From Hydrangea macrophylla (Eukaryota; Streptophyta; Magnoliopsida; Cornales; Hydrangeaceae), in NCBI GenBank assembly GCA_033977485.1, contig CM066987.1, positions 89,746,588 to 89,810,587 on the forward strand: 64,000 nucleotides of DNA, in the 5' to 3' direction. Positions within the stretch are counted from its first letter, which is position 1. Every line of letters begins with the position of its first letter. The notes beneath the pieces were generated by a model. That model had not been told where the DNA came from, searched no databases, and was given only the letters and a program-made list of their open reading frames with translations. The position numbers and the translations under genes are program-made. Positions 10,206-21,632 of the stretch are shown here, one piece after another.

Positions 10206-11454
10206 AGCAAAATTTTAAGTATGATCAAGGGAAGTATATAGAATCTCTTTGTATTAATAATTACTGAAAATACAGGGTATTACATCATGTTATTCCAATA
10301 CTTATACCAGTATCAAGTTCCCTTTGGAACAATACTCAGGTCAACTCCTTTAATGGTACTACCTCCAACTCACTAAGTCCAAGTGTACAACATTTCACCA
10401 ACTCCTTACTTTAGAATTTCTAAGTCCACAATCTGGTCACGTAGAACTCACTAGTTCGACAAACACTGTTGCGTCCCAACTGCTAAGCATACCATATCAT
10501 TCCACGATACCCGACTTCCAAAGTCTACTTCATACCTTATCACAAGTATCAGTTACCACTTTTCTTACTTAAACAAAAGAAATATTTTAAAACATTTTAA
10601 ACACTTTAAAATTTTCTTAGGATAAAATCCGACATTCTCAAAACCCTCCAACCTCAATGGAATCCAGGACAACTGAGATAGCATTACATTGTATCTACCA
10701 TTGTCCTCTAACCTCTTTTCATTCCTACTACCATATCTGATAGTGTACTTAACGTACTAGCAAGTCTTCATCCCACTCCTACCGTTCCTATTCACTTACT
10801 CATCAAAACCTCATCTTCCCAATTTGTATTTTCACCCTTCTAACTTGACTTACCAAAGTCTCTTTACTCCTCTATCCATTTCCACCACCGCTCTTATTCA
10901 GTAAAATAATAATTATCGTACTCCAAATTCCCGTTGAACACAACTTGCTTCAACTGCTCAATGATGTTTTAAAAGCATGAAAAGATTTTCATTTTATTTT
11001 GAAATACGTTCATATTCAGGTTCAAGGTCAAATGTACTACAACTCTCTGTATTTCTTATTTACTTTATTCTATTTCCTTTGACAAACCACTTCAAATACC
11101 AAGGAAATCTTACCACTAATCATTTATGTTCATTTATTATCCATCAAGAAATTCTACAGTTTTTCCTCCGACCTATGTCGTACTTCAATCCTTATCATTA
11201 AATTCACGAGTGTATGTTAACTCTTCTAAAACACTACTCTAGGATTTTACCCTCAACTATGCTTCTACCAACTGTAGCTTCAAACTATTCTAGCATACTC
11301 CCTGATTTCCATTCTTAACCACCCATCATAGGTACAACCTCAAAACCTAACATTTCTACGTATACCATCAATGTGGTAGCATCCGTTAATAATCCTTATT
11401 CTACTTACAAATCCACTATGGTACTACAACCAGTCGAAATCAGGTTCAATTAAG

Positions 11455-11760
11455 AGATTCCTCAACAACCATGATACTCACAACTCATAGAGATATTCCT
11501 CAACCCACAATAGATACCGTAAAATAGGTTGAGAGATTCCTTAACCATCCAATACATATCGTAAGATAGGTTGAGAAATTCCTCAACCATCGAATCGTCT
11601 CCATACCGTACAATAAGTTGAAAGATTCTTTAACTACCCGACATACCCTGTATATACCGTAAGGTAACACCATAAAATAACCCTATACGACCATACCGTA
11701 GTTTAACACTGTAAGATACAGTGAGAGATTCCTCACCTATCCTATACACGAGCAATACAT
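11455..11760. repeat. Imperfect ~65 bp tandem units
   Basis: The phrase GAGAGATTCCT(C/T)AAC followed by a TACCGTAA(G/A)ATA block recurs four to five times. It is part of the non-coding internal region. Confidence 0.6.
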
Positions 11761-12328
11761 GCTGCTGGACTATCTTTCTGTCATAAAACCCAACCGTTTA
11801 TCTCTATTTTCTCATGTCATGACATTTAACCCATGTCTGAAATAGAACTCTTATCAATCAATCTCAATCCCAATCCCAAACCCAAAACTTAACTATGAAT
11901 TCATTCTCTATGTAGACTATAAGAAAATGTCCTCTGACGCTCACTACTTAAGCTCCGTTCTCAGTTAGATCCCTCGAGGACACTCATCACTATTGTTTAA
12001 AGCATTCACCGATTCGATCAAAACTCATTTTGATTTAGAAATTCAACTGTTCATCACTACAAAGATATCATCTCTCCCTCATGTCACTACACAAGGTCTA
12101 TAATAACGCACAATAAACTTCATCTCATCGCACAGCTCTACATTCGTATGATTCTACCGATTCACGAATGCAAAAGTACTACGCATGTATGACAATAACT
12201 CATGTATGTATAAAAATATACCATATGCATCAAACATCTCTACAATGTGTGAATACATTTTAAAGTATACGCCATATCACTCAGCACTCCACTCGACGCC
12301 GAACGTTCCTGAAGTTTTGTTTCCTATT

Positions 12329-12341
12329 GCTCTAATACTAA
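12329..12341 (-). other. Decayed primer-binding site for initiator tRNA-Met
   Basis: The minus strand reads TTAGTATTAGAGC against the canonical TTGGTATCAGAGC. The two differences are G-to-A and C-to-T, as expected from decay of methylated DNA. It lies five bases beyond an LTR-like TGACA end. Confidence 0.5.
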
Positions 12342-12345
12342 CAAA

Positions 12346-12720
12346 TGTCATGACCCATCCTGCTACGAGCAAAAATAGGACACGTGGCATGCCACCAAGG
12401 CTTATCCAATTCATTAAATGTAAACACTGTGGACAAAATGTAAAGGAACTTATCAAAACTAAAGTTCATTTGGAAACCATAGAACTACGAGTCCGTAAAA
12501 TCCGTATAAATTTGAAAAGTTAATTATATTTTAAAAATAGAATATTTTAGTTAATAGGGATGCCAAAGGTACCTAAGTCCCAATTAGAACTTTTAAATAA
12601 TTTCTAGAAAGAGTAGCCAAGTACAAGCGGGCAGGGGTCATTTCGACCGGTCGGATTGTCCTCTTCGACCGGTCGAATGGGACCTGGAAAGAATCCTTCC
12701 ATGGTTGATGGATTTTTTAT
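12346..12720 (-). repeat. LTR 3' end remnant with TCGACCGGTCGA palindromes (minus strand)
   Basis: Reading leftward, the remnant ends in GGGTCATGACA, comparable to GGGGCGTGACA of the Tekay LTR. It contains two TCGACCGGTCG(A) palindromes (12643-12653 and 12665-12676). The far (5') limit is not defined; similarity fades near 12720. Confidence 0.4.
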
Positions 12721-13999
12721 GTTTTCTATTGTTACCCTTATAATCAGATAATTCTGAAGTTGTTTTCTAGTATTAAAGATAGTGATGCAAAATTAAGTCT
12801 TTTTTAAATATCTTTGCAACATCTATTGATTACTACAATTGTTCCTCCTAAGTGGTGAAATTTATGACACCGTTAGTAAGACTAATTGTTTTGAAATTCC
12901 AAAATCACTACTTTTTCATCCTTTTTTTATTTTCTTAATTCAAAATCACTACTTATTCAAGCTAATAATAGTTTTGTGAAATATGTTAACATTATAAAAA
13001 TAATAATAATAAAAACGACCAATGTACCTATTTTTATTTTTTAAAAACAATTAATCCACATGTACAAATGTGTTTATATAATACATATATTAGACAAAGA
13101 CCTATAACATGTTGAAACAATAAAAAAAGACTTAGAGAGAGAATTCTAAGAAGTGTTCTCCAAAAAATTCATTGCAAAATAATTATTAAAATTTACATAG
13201 AAACTTAAAATGGCTGCAAGTTCGCAACATTTGCATCTTATGATGAAGCATGCTCTGAACAACGACTTAGTCTAGTTAGTAAAAATGCACTCCATACAAT
13301 GCTAATACTGGGACCTGAACCCTGTCCAATCCCCTTCATGGCCCGTGACACTACACCACCAAATTAAAAAAAAATAAAATAAAATAAAACCTTAGGTCCT
13401 TACACGACGATTACTACACCCAAAAAAAAAAAGGAGGAAATTTTTGCAAGTCGTAAAATAGTTTTTTTTGTCTTAGGTCCACCCGTTTTATTTTTCAGTA
13501 AATAGTACCTCAACATAAAATAGTTACAACTTATGTGCTATGAAATTTAAAATTCTTACAGAAATAGTTATGTCAAAATTTCGTAACACATGGGATTTGA
13601 TCTAATTAAGACTTTTGACTAAAATTAAAAATGAATTTTACTTTAAACCTAACTAGTGTAATATAAGAGATTTTTTACCCAATAACATTTAGAAATTTAG
13701 TGTTAAATACCCTGTTAGGAAAAGTTATTAGTTAAAGGACACAACAAAAACTTTTTTAGTGCAAAGTTGCTCAACCAAATCTTTTGCTAGAATGAAACAA
13801 AGGAAAATTTGGTGAAAAGGACATTAGCACAAGCTCTGTTGGTATTAAGGACAACATAAATCAAACATTGAGGATAAGCACTCCCAATAGTCATAGAATA
13901 AAATACTGTTGTCTTTATCATCTAACCCTAACCAAATCCTAGCTGCCATTACAACTACCCCCACACCCCCCCCCCCCCCCCCCCGCCCACCACCTCTAT
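12721..13999. other. AT-rich spacer, no gene seen
   Basis: No ORF or transposon end is recognised, apart from a weak tRNA-like stretch near 13255-13330 and a run of about 20 C at 13965-13984. The last 80 bp are rich in CCACC and form the left flank of the pararetrovirus. Confidence 0.4.
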
Positions 14000-14000
14000 C

Positions 14001-14073
14001 CCTTTGACTATCCTTTTGTGTATCCTTTTGTGTAACTTTTTTTACTTCTTCTTCTTCATTTTGTTTGTGTAAC
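14001..14073 (+). repeat. Left copy of the pararetrovirus terminal repeat
   Basis: CTTTGACTATCCTTTTGTG through TTTGTTTGTGTAAC matches 44009-44068. The left copy has an extra internal TATCCTTTTGTG unit. Confidence 0.8.
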
Positions 14074-14085
14074 TGGTATCAGAGC
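14074..14085 (+). other. Primer-binding site, initiator tRNA-Met
   Basis: TGGTATCAGAGC is the perfect complement of the tRNA-Met 3' end used by caulimovirids (and by Copia elements). It starts minus-strand synthesis and defines the conventional genome origin. Confidence 0.9.
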
Positions 14086-14672
14086 CATATCCCTTTGAAG
14101 TCCTTCCTGTAATATATACTGAAGTTCTATATAGCAACTTTGTAAGTATTCTATTTGTCTATATCTTTTCTATATATATCTTACTTACTTATATTATTCT
14201 GATTTATGGTTGTTTCTCTTGATTTATAATTGTCAAAGCCCATATACCCGTCTATTCATGACCGTTTTGTTGCCGTAGTTAGGCTTGTTCAAGTCTTTTG
14301 TGAACTCTTGGGAGGTCTTAAGCACCAGACAATTACTAAGCTTGAGAAAGAAATTAATTTCTATAATGACAGATAAATTTAAGACAGTAACGTGTGCAGG
14401 AAAAGTATAGAATATCTAAATGACTCATATGATCATGCACTTCATGTTGAAAAAGAGTCAGCTTCAATAGGTAGTGTGTGTTCAAGTTTAAATAGTATAA
14501 CGGATATTATGTGTTATTGTTTTTTCTAAACTAGAAAAATCCAACAAATAAACCAAAACTATCTAGATTCAATAGTAACTTCAATAGATCATAAGATAGA
14601 TAATCTTAGATCTATTACAAGTATTGATCTGGAAAAAGAAACAAAAAACATATTAGTCTTTTAATCAAAAGT
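14086..14672 (+). other. Pararetrovirus leader and decayed start of ORF1
   Basis: A leader of about 300 bases is followed by coding-like sequence from about 14390, broken by stops, that leads in frame toward 14673. The true start codon is not clear. Confidence 0.45.
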
Positions 14673-14975
14673 TTGGAAAAACCAACTAACGGAAAAATAG
14701 ATAATGGTATGAATAATCCAGGTGATAATAAAATCCCTCGATTATATTATGGATCCGAAGATATGCTGATGTTACAAGAAAAATCCTATAATAGGACTGA
14801 ATATGAGAATATCATAGAAATCCTAGATTACTGGCATCAACTATATAAAGAGCCAGATTTAACTGTTGAAGAAAGAGATAAGATAATAACGCAAATAAGA
14901 AACACTTCTCTACAATATGAGGAACTATTAAGGCGTTTTGAATATTTCATAAATGTCTTATCAGATGATGATAGT
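14673..14975 (+). pseudogene. Pararetrovirus ORF1, N-terminal part (interrupted by Athila)
   Basis: The ORF begins MEKPTNGKIDN and contains a helical, charged stretch with Glu/Lys/Arg heptad-like spacing (YWHQLYKEPDLTVEERDK), perhaps a coiled coil. It ends in an acidic run at the Athila insertion. The frame resumes after the insertion at 30869, when one copy of the 5-bp target duplication is counted once. The role of this N-terminal part is not known to me; in related viruses it precedes the coat protein. Confidence 0.6.
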
Positions 14976-15227
14976 TGATAAGCGGGGGTATTTGTAAAAT
15001 ACAACCACGCTAAAAGAAGAAAATGTACTAAATTATTTCACAATTCCTTTATTTATCTGCAGTTTGAATTACAATGCCAGTTTGTGCACAATTTGATTAA
15101 ACTATGATAAGTAGTGTTGTTTTAGCGGTAATTCGTGCAAGTTATTGTTGCTGTGTAAAGAATTGGATGCGAAAGATAAAAGGAAGTGCTGAATTGTAAT
15201 GAAGACAACTAAAAGATGAAAAGTGGA

Positions 15228-15342
15228 CCTCGATCGATTGAAGAACATTCGATCGATCGAAGGTTCGATCGATCGAGAGAAGCTCAAGCGCTTGAAGATC
15301 CCAAAAGTTCAATCGATCGAACGATGTTCGATCGATCGAACA
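15228..15342 (+). promoter_or_regulatory. TCGATCGATCGA cluster upstream of TATA, 5' LTR
   Basis: Five TCGATCGAT-type palindromes plus one CTCAAGCGCTTGAA palindrome lie within 115 bp, about 70 bp before the TATA box. The same composite set recurs inside the element at 24781-24893. Confidence 0.6.
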
Positions 15343-15409
15343 TGGCTTTTATCAGATTATACGCGCACGCAGCGGAATGGACTTTGAACCCTAAGCATTA
15401 GGTTTTTAG

Positions 15410-15417
15410 TATAAATA
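15410..15417 (+). promoter_or_regulatory. TATA box, Athila 5' LTR
   Basis: TATAAATA, conserved at 29650-29657 in the 3' LTR. Confidence 0.75.
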
Positions 15418-15837
15418 TTCATATTGTATACGTTCATAGGGACGTCCACATTAGTTTTCATCAGTTTTTAGAGAGAGAAGAGAGTTTTTTTTTATGTTTT
15501 TGTAGGTTTTCCATTGATTCGTGGTTTTGTAGCTTGATTACTCTTGGTTTAATCATAGTTTTTCATTCCAGGTTACTTCTTTATTATTTATTTAAATTCT
15601 ACACATAGTTTATAGTAGTATAATCTATTAACTTCATAGTTTTGCATGCTAGACAAGTTCACACTATTAGTTTTCTTAGTTTTCATGATTAAAACACAAA
15701 CAAACAAGACCTTAATGAACTTTTACGTTAAAAATGCATCTGTGACACTTCAGACTATGTCTGAGTAGTCCCTAGGTTGGCAGATCACGATCAAACCGTG
15801 ATCTCAAGCCTCTGCCATGCAGCAGAATAATTCCTGT

Positions 15838-15960
15838 GTTCGATCGATTGAGAAAGTTCGATCGATCAGACCAGAGACATTGTCGAGCGATCGAATCCAG
15901 TTCGATCGATCGAGAGATGAAGATGTTTGATCGATCAAAAGCGCGTCGATCGATCGAACC
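15838..15960 (+). promoter_or_regulatory. Second TCGATCGATCGA cluster, 5' LTR
   Basis: Six or so palindromic units lie about 430-550 bp downstream of the TATA box, so they are within the expected transcript. Confidence 0.55.
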
Positions 15961-16625
15961 TTCTGATTCTTGAGGACATTCTATGCAGTATTCCTAGACT
16001 TTCTGCTTTATTGATTTGTTATCAAATTGTCCCCAAAAGCTCAGTTTGTCAAAACAGTCTGTAAACTTAAAGTCTTGAGGCATTTTTCTTCAATAAACTT
16101 TGCAAACCACCCTCAATGCTAACACCATTGTAGGTGCAAGTCTTAACTATTGTTTTAAACCACTTTTATGTATTTCAAACTTAATTGTGATGATATAGTC
16201 CCAGTCATGAAAGGACTATGGATTCTTTATCCTAAGAGAAATACGGAATACTGTAGAGAATGTACTCCATTGAGCTTCAACGTAACTGCATGGTAGATGG
16301 CTAAGTAGCAGTGGATTCATGTAATCCCAACATTCCCTTTTATTAACAAAAACATGTTTTAAGTCATCGCTTTAATTAATTAGTTGGTAATTTTTTTAAT
16401 CTAGTTTTATTGCTTTATCTTTAGTAATTGATAAACTGTGGAACTTTGTGTTCTACACTCCTTTAAAATTTTGATTTTTTTTTCTTGTTTGAGATTAATC
16501 TAGGTAATTAGTTTAACACCTTCCCTGTGGGATTGACCTGGACTTAACCAGATTACTACTTGCACGATTACCTACACTTGGGTATAGCACATAAGCGCAC
16601 ACAGAAAAGTCTCGTGTCAAGTTTT

Positions 16626-16643
16626 TGGCACCGTTGCCGGGGA
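16626..16643 (+). other. Primer-binding site, tRNA-Asp type
   Basis: TGGCACCGTTGCCGGGGA differs at one base from the TGGCGCCGTTGCCGGGGA of the other Athila element (49908). It lies six bases after the LTR end. Confidence 0.9.
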
Positions 16644-16750
16644 GGGTGACAAGCTAACGCTTAGTTTACCTCAATCTATCCTTATCTCTTTCTGTTTTTC
16701 TTTTTCTTTTATTCTTTAGATAAAAAAAACTACTTAGGGTCTTTCCCTTT

Positions 16751-18532
16751 ATGTCCGATAATTCCATCGAAGGAATTTACGGAAACCCATTCTATTCATC
16801 CAATTCATCTAGTTCTATTAACCACATAGTTACACCTATTGATTCAATAGTTGATAATCAAAGTAAAAACGGTGATAATGTGGTTGTACCAATCGACGAT
16901 TCACTTCGTCCTTTGTGCGATCTCATGACACCTGAACACGCGCCTACACCTTCTTGTATTCTCATTCCACCCCATGCAGGCGAATTTTAATTTCGCAATG
17001 GAATGATTCAACTCCTTCCTACCTTTCATGGAATGGAGAGCGAGAAGGCGTATCTACATGTCAAGGACTTTGAGGATGTTTGTAAAACTTTCTCACAGAA
17101 TTGTCCTGTAGACGTGACACGTCTAATGCTATTTCCTTTCACCCTGAAGGATAAAGCAAAAGCGTGGTTACTCACCTTAAAGCCAAATTCAATCTACACC
17201 TGGCATGCGATGAACACTGCTTTTCTGAAGAAATTCTTTCCACCCCGCATGATCACTGAGCTTAAACGACAAATAAACTCTTACAAACAAAAGAGCAATG
17301 AAACTTTCACCCAAACTTGGGAGCGTTTCAAGGATTTGCTTCTATCATGCCCACATCATGGGTATGAGAAATGGAGAACCATCAGCTACTTTTATGAAGG
17401 GTTAAATGGTAAAAAAAAAAAATTGGTCGAGACCATGAGTCCAGGGCCATTTCTTTGCAAAAACACGGAAGAGGCTGAAGCTCATTGCGAGTGGTTAGCA
17501 GAACACGCCCATGAGTGGTCAAATTCAGACGATGTCCCACGCTCACAGATATCCTGTGTGGAAGATAAAAGTTTATACCAACTAAAAAGTGAGGATCATT
17601 TAATGAACAAGTATGAAGAACTAGTGAAGAAAGTGGAAGAGTTGGGAATGAAAGGAGAGAGTTCCAGGCAGTTTTTGCCTGAAGAACCATGCGGCACATG
17701 CAACATGTTGGGACACACTAATCAATACTGTCCTAATGTGCCGTATTTTCAAGAACAACCCCCCATGAAAATGAATGCCATACAAGGATATAGGGGGCCG
17801 GGGAATTCCTACAACAATTATAATCCACAATATAATAACAATCGATGGAATCACCCCGGGTTTGATTGGAAAAACAATGCTGGGACCCAAAACCAATATC
17901 AACAACAATAGCCCTACAATAGCAATAATCAATACCAAGGGCAATACAACAGGCAGTCCCAGCCATTCCATCAAAATAGAGCAAATAACTACAACCAAGC
18001 TCAACCCTCTAATAATCAGCAAGCAAATGTTTACGTGCCACCTCACAAAAAGGTGCAAGAGGAAGATCCACTCTCTAACGCGAATTTAACACAACAGTTA
18101 ATTCAAATAATGAGTAAAATGTCCACGACATTAGAGACAATGGATGCACGACAAGAGGGTTCGAGTGGTACGTTTCCTGCTCAACCACTTCCAAACCCTA
18201 AGGGATTCAACAATGGTCCCAATAACCACAAACATGCCAAAGCTGTGATAACTTTGAGAAGCGGCAAGGTCATAGGGAAAAACATGCCTCTCTCTACCCC
18301 TGAAGAGTATGAAAAGGATGAAGTGGTGGATAAAAGTAAATCATCTACTCAAAAGGAGAATTTGTCTACTAATAACAAAGCATTAGAATCAAACCAGGAC
18401 ACTCCTAAAGAAGTAGAAGAAGTTGAGAGAAGGCCTGGAAAGGAGCCTGTCATTGACGAATTACCTAAGTGCCCTTTCCCTGCACCTTACCCTCAAAGGC
18501 TTAAAAAACCCCAAAATGAGGCAAAGAATTAG
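16751..18532 (+). pseudogene. Athila gag
   Basis: An N-terminal leader (16751-16990) is followed after a stop by the retrotransposon gag core (17003 on), with LMLFPFTLKDKAKAWLLTL and FTQTWERFKDLLLSCPHHG typical of the family. A CCHC knuckle, CGTCNMLGHTNQYC, is at 17691-17732. An Asn/Gln-rich tract and an acidic region end in PKCPFPAPYPQRLKK. One frame is kept from 17003 to 19471, broken only by stops at 17909, 18530, 18764 and about 18932. Several fit C-to-T changes of Gln codons. Gag forms the cytoplasmic particle that packages element RNA. Confidence 0.9.
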
Positions 18533-19471
18533 GAGTTCTTGGAGTTGTTCAAACAACTCAAAATCAATCTCCCACTCCTTGATGCAATCAAACAAGTGCC
18601 AGCCTACACTAAGTATCTAAAAGACTTATGCACGGTCAAAAGGAGGCAAAGTGTAAAGAAACATGCCAATGTCGCTTACCAAGCAAGCGCAATCATCCAA
18701 AATGAATTGCCTCCGAAGCTCAAAGACGCTGGTACCCCAATTGTCTCGTGTCGGATTGGGAATTAAAGGATAGACAATGCACTCCTTGACCTAGGAGCAA
18801 GCGTAAATCTATTGCCATACTCAGTCTATAAACAACTAGGGTTGGGTGAACTCAAACCTACCCGAGTTGCGTTACAACTGGCAGACAGGTCAGTCAAATA
18901 CCCTAGAGGAATACTGGAGGATGTTCTGGTGTAAATAGACACATTTGTCTTCCCGGTCGATTTTGTGATTTTGGACACTGAACCTGTGTCTAATCCATGT
19001 TCACAAATCTCGGTGATTTTTGGACGTCCATTCATCAACACCATTGATGCTACAATCAAAATAAGGAGTGGTATCATGACCATCGTATTTGGGAACATGA
19101 CTTTAAATGCCAAGATTTTTTCAAATCCCCGACCTGAAGAATACGAGGATGAAGAAGAAGTTAACTTCATCAAAACGATCATCGAAGACGAGGCTGACCT
19201 TGTTGACTATAAAGATCCTTTGGAGGTGGTAGTGTCACAATTTGACGCTACTTATCAACCTAATGATTCTACCCCATTGGACGCTGCTCTAAATCATGAC
19301 TGCCTCATGATGGAAACTAAAGAGGAGGATAGGGCTGAATGCATGTGGGTCACACCATATGAACCCTTACCTTCAAAAACGAAGTTAACCATGCCTTCAA
19401 ACTTTCAGTTTCCTGATTTAGAATTAAAGGAGCTTCCAAAAAGAGCTCAAATATGCTTTTCTAGGGACTGA
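18533..19471 (+). pseudogene. Athila aspartic protease region
   Basis: The active-site motif ALLDLGASVNLLP (Asp codon at 18788-18790) has Asp-Leu-Gly where most retroviral proteases have Asp-Ser/Thr-Gly; this is usual for Athila. ILDTEPVS and VIFGRPF follow, the latter being the second conserved block. The protease would cut the Gag-Pol polyprotein. Stops at 18764 and about 18932 and a frameshift near 19470 disable it. Confidence 0.88.
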
Positions 19472-20564
19472 AAAGACTTATCCAGTTATAATCTCAACCA
19501 CTTTGAATTCTGAACAAGAGGATAAGTTAATTCAAATACTCAAACTGCATAAGAGAGCATTGGGATGGACTATTGCCGACCTAAAAGGCATAAGCCCATC
19601 TATTTGCACCCATAAGATATATCTAGAGGAAGACGCTAAACCTTCGCGACAAATGCAAAGGCGTCTGAACCCTAAAATGCAAGAAGTCGTGAAAAGGAAG
19701 TCTTAAAACTTCTTGACATTGGGATTATATATCCTATCTCTGACAGCTCTCGGGTTAGTCCAACCCAAGTGGTGCCCAAAAAGGCTGGTATAACAGTTAT
19801 CCCAAACAAAGACGGCGAGTTAGTACCAACATGCGTCCCCACTGGATGGCGGATGTGTATTGATTATCGAAAGTTAAATACTGTGACCCGAAAAGACCAC
19901 TTTCCATTGCCATTCATGGATCAAATGCTAGAAAGAGTGGCAGGTCATAAATTTTATTACTTCTTGGACGGATATAGTGGGTATAATCAAATCGAAATTG
20001 CTCGTGAAGATCAGGAGAAGACGACTTTCACTTGTCCGTTCGGTACATTCGCCTACCGTTGTATGCCTTTCGGCTTATGCAATGCACCTACCACCTTTCA
20101 GCGGTGCATGTTAAGCATATTCAGTGATATGGTCGAATAGACACTAGAGGTCTTTATGGACGACTTCTTAGTGTTTGGCCACAGTTTTGATAACTACCTA
20201 GAAAACCTTGAAAATGTGTTAGCAAGATGCGAGGACAAACACTTAGTACTAAACTGGGAAAAGTGTCACTTCATGGTGACCAAGGGAATTGTCCTCGGCC
20301 ATGTTATTTCTGATAAGGGTATCCAAGTTGATAAAACAAAAATCGATATAATCTCAAATCTACCTGTCCCTCATATAGTCCGAGACATCCGATCTTTTCT
20401 GGGACATGCGGGATTCTATCGTCGCTTTATCAAAAATTTTAGTGCAATCTCCCGACCACTGTGTCAACTGTTGGTTAAAGACATGCCATTCGAATGGTCG
20501 GAAAATTGTCAAACATCCTTTGACGCACTAAAAGAACACCTCACCTCTGCACCGATAATACAGG
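19472..20564 (+). pseudogene. Athila reverse transcriptase, interrupted by a hAT MITE
   Basis: The region shows WRMCIDYRKLNTVTRKDHFPLPF, then FLDGYSGYNQI, then MPFGLCNAPTTFQ and the catalytic box FMDDFLVFG (20153 on; Athila elements use FMDDF). The thumb follows, with FLGHAGFYRRFIKNFS. Frameshifts around 19470 and 19706 and a stop at 20138 break it. The coding frame stops at 20564, where the MITE begins, and resumes at 21633 in the same frame. Confidence 0.92.
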
Positions 20565-21624
20565 TAGGGCTGCTCAAAAACCAATTAGAACCGACCAACC
20601 GAGTCGAACCGAGCCAAACCAAGGCAAACCGGTCGGTTAACTCTCGGTTATCGGTCGATTTCGGTTTAATAGTTGAGTTTTTTACGGTTTGTCGGTCGGC
20701 TTTCGGTTCACCCCCTAAGAACCGATAAAAACCGAACCGACCGAACCTTGTATTCCTATCATTTTTGAATAGTAAGCGTTTTAACGAGTGTACATATATA
20801 TGTAGTGTATATGTATGATGATTCTGACTTAACATTAATTGGGTTCAAGGCTCAAGACCCCTTTTTCTCTTTATATGTGTCCAACGTTTATATGTCTCAT
20901 TAAATAGGCTCAAGACTCAAAAGAGTCAGAGTAACTTTTCTGTATATGTGTCTATAAAGTCAAAAGTGTATATATATTATACTCCTTATATATGTGTGTA
21001 ACGTGTGTCAGTATATGTCTGATTAAATGGGCTCAAGACTCAAAGAGTCATAATAGCTTTTGTCTTTATGTGTGTGTAAAGTGTATATACGGAGTATTAT
21101 ATATAATGTAATACACAAAGATCTGTATCTCTGAAGAAAAAAAAACTCTACCTAATCCTCCCTCTCTGTCCTCACCTTATCCCATTTTTTTTAATAACAC
21201 TCTCTCACTCCTTTTCATCTCTTAGTCGATCTCTCAGTCAGTCAGTCTCTCTCACTTCTCTTCATCTCTTCCATTGATGTATTCCATCTCTGTTACTTTC
21301 TCACTCTCCTTTGCTTCTTGTGTCTCATTTTCCATTTTTCCAGTGGTTCTACCGTCTACGTAAAGTACTTTCTCCTTTCCTTCTCTTCCAATGGAGATAG
21401 CTCCAAGGATATTTTTGATTTCTTCTCCTCTTTTTGTAAAATTTTACTACATGTTCCAACCGATCCAACCGACTGAATCCGACCGCCAACCGAATGCCAA
21501 CCGACCGTGGTCAAAACCGATCTTCACGGTCGGTCGTCGGTTGCCATTACCAGAAAACTAATGTTGTCGGTTCGGCTCTCGGTTTAAGGCAAAACCGAAT
21601 CGACCAAACCTGTGATCAGCCCTA
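20565..21624. mobile_element. Non-autonomous hAT element in the RT-RNase H region
   Basis: The ends are TAGGGCTG and CAGCCCTA, and an exact 8-bp duplication AATACAGG flanks it (20557-20564, 21625-21632). Subterminal regions are packed with ACCGAACCGA-type repeats at 20585-20750 and 21455-21610. All of this is usual for Ac-like hAT elements. The 1060 bp contain no transposase. The middle is rich in pyrimidine (CTCTCT). Confidence 0.93.
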
Positions 21625-21632
21625 AATACAGG

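Larger units (their letters stand above)
8379..10284 (-). repeat. 5' LTR of a second Tekay-like element (minus strand, 3' end truncated)
   Basis: Reading leftward, the LTR starts TGTAATACCC at 10284, exactly like the plus-strand LTR, and ends near 8379 within homology to it. Shared blocks include the palindrome clusters, TATA box, GAGTT(n)AACTCAC motif, CACTCAGCT…AGTAAGCTG, the micro-ORF and the ACTAGTA-TGTGTGG block. The last part of the LTR is fused to gag by a deletion. Confidence 0.8.
10285..12345 (-). mobile_element. Non-coding internal region of an LTR-type element (LARD-like)
   Basis: No coding domain is found on either strand over 2.06 kb. On the minus strand the right end is bounded by an LTR-like terminus (GGGTCATGACA) followed by a decayed tRNA-Met primer-binding site. 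This suggests the internal region of a large non-coding retrotransposon derivative. It contains imperfect repeats of about 65 bp near 11455-11760. The left end meets the Tekay LTR start at 10284 without a clear polypurine tract, so the left boundary is probably a truncation. Confidence 0.4.
14976..16619 (+). repeat. 5' LTR of the Athila element (1644 bp)
   Basis: TG…CA ends are seen, with palindrome clusters at 15228-15342 and 15838-15960, and the TATA box at 15410. It is homologous end to end with 29216-30863. Confidence 0.95.

Noticed and set aside
13965..13984. Poly-C run as a telomeric or regulatory signal
   Set aside because: A single homopolymer without repeats of a telomere unit; most likely simple slippage.
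15216..15401. ORFs with repeated SIDR/FDRS residues (also 29456, 24840, 25141, 30025)
   Set aside because: They are translations of the TCGATCGATCGA palindrome arrays, which read open in several frames. They occur in LTR and non-coding positions and on both strands, so they are not treated as proteins.
15228..15960. Regularly spaced palindromes suggesting a CRISPR-like array
   Set aside because: Repeat units are too short and irregular, spacers are not unique and of even length, and the context is a plant LTR.
17621..18058. Minus-strand ORF of 145 residues rich in hydrophobic residues
   Set aside because: It is the shadow of the Asn/Gln-rich gag tract on the plus strand.
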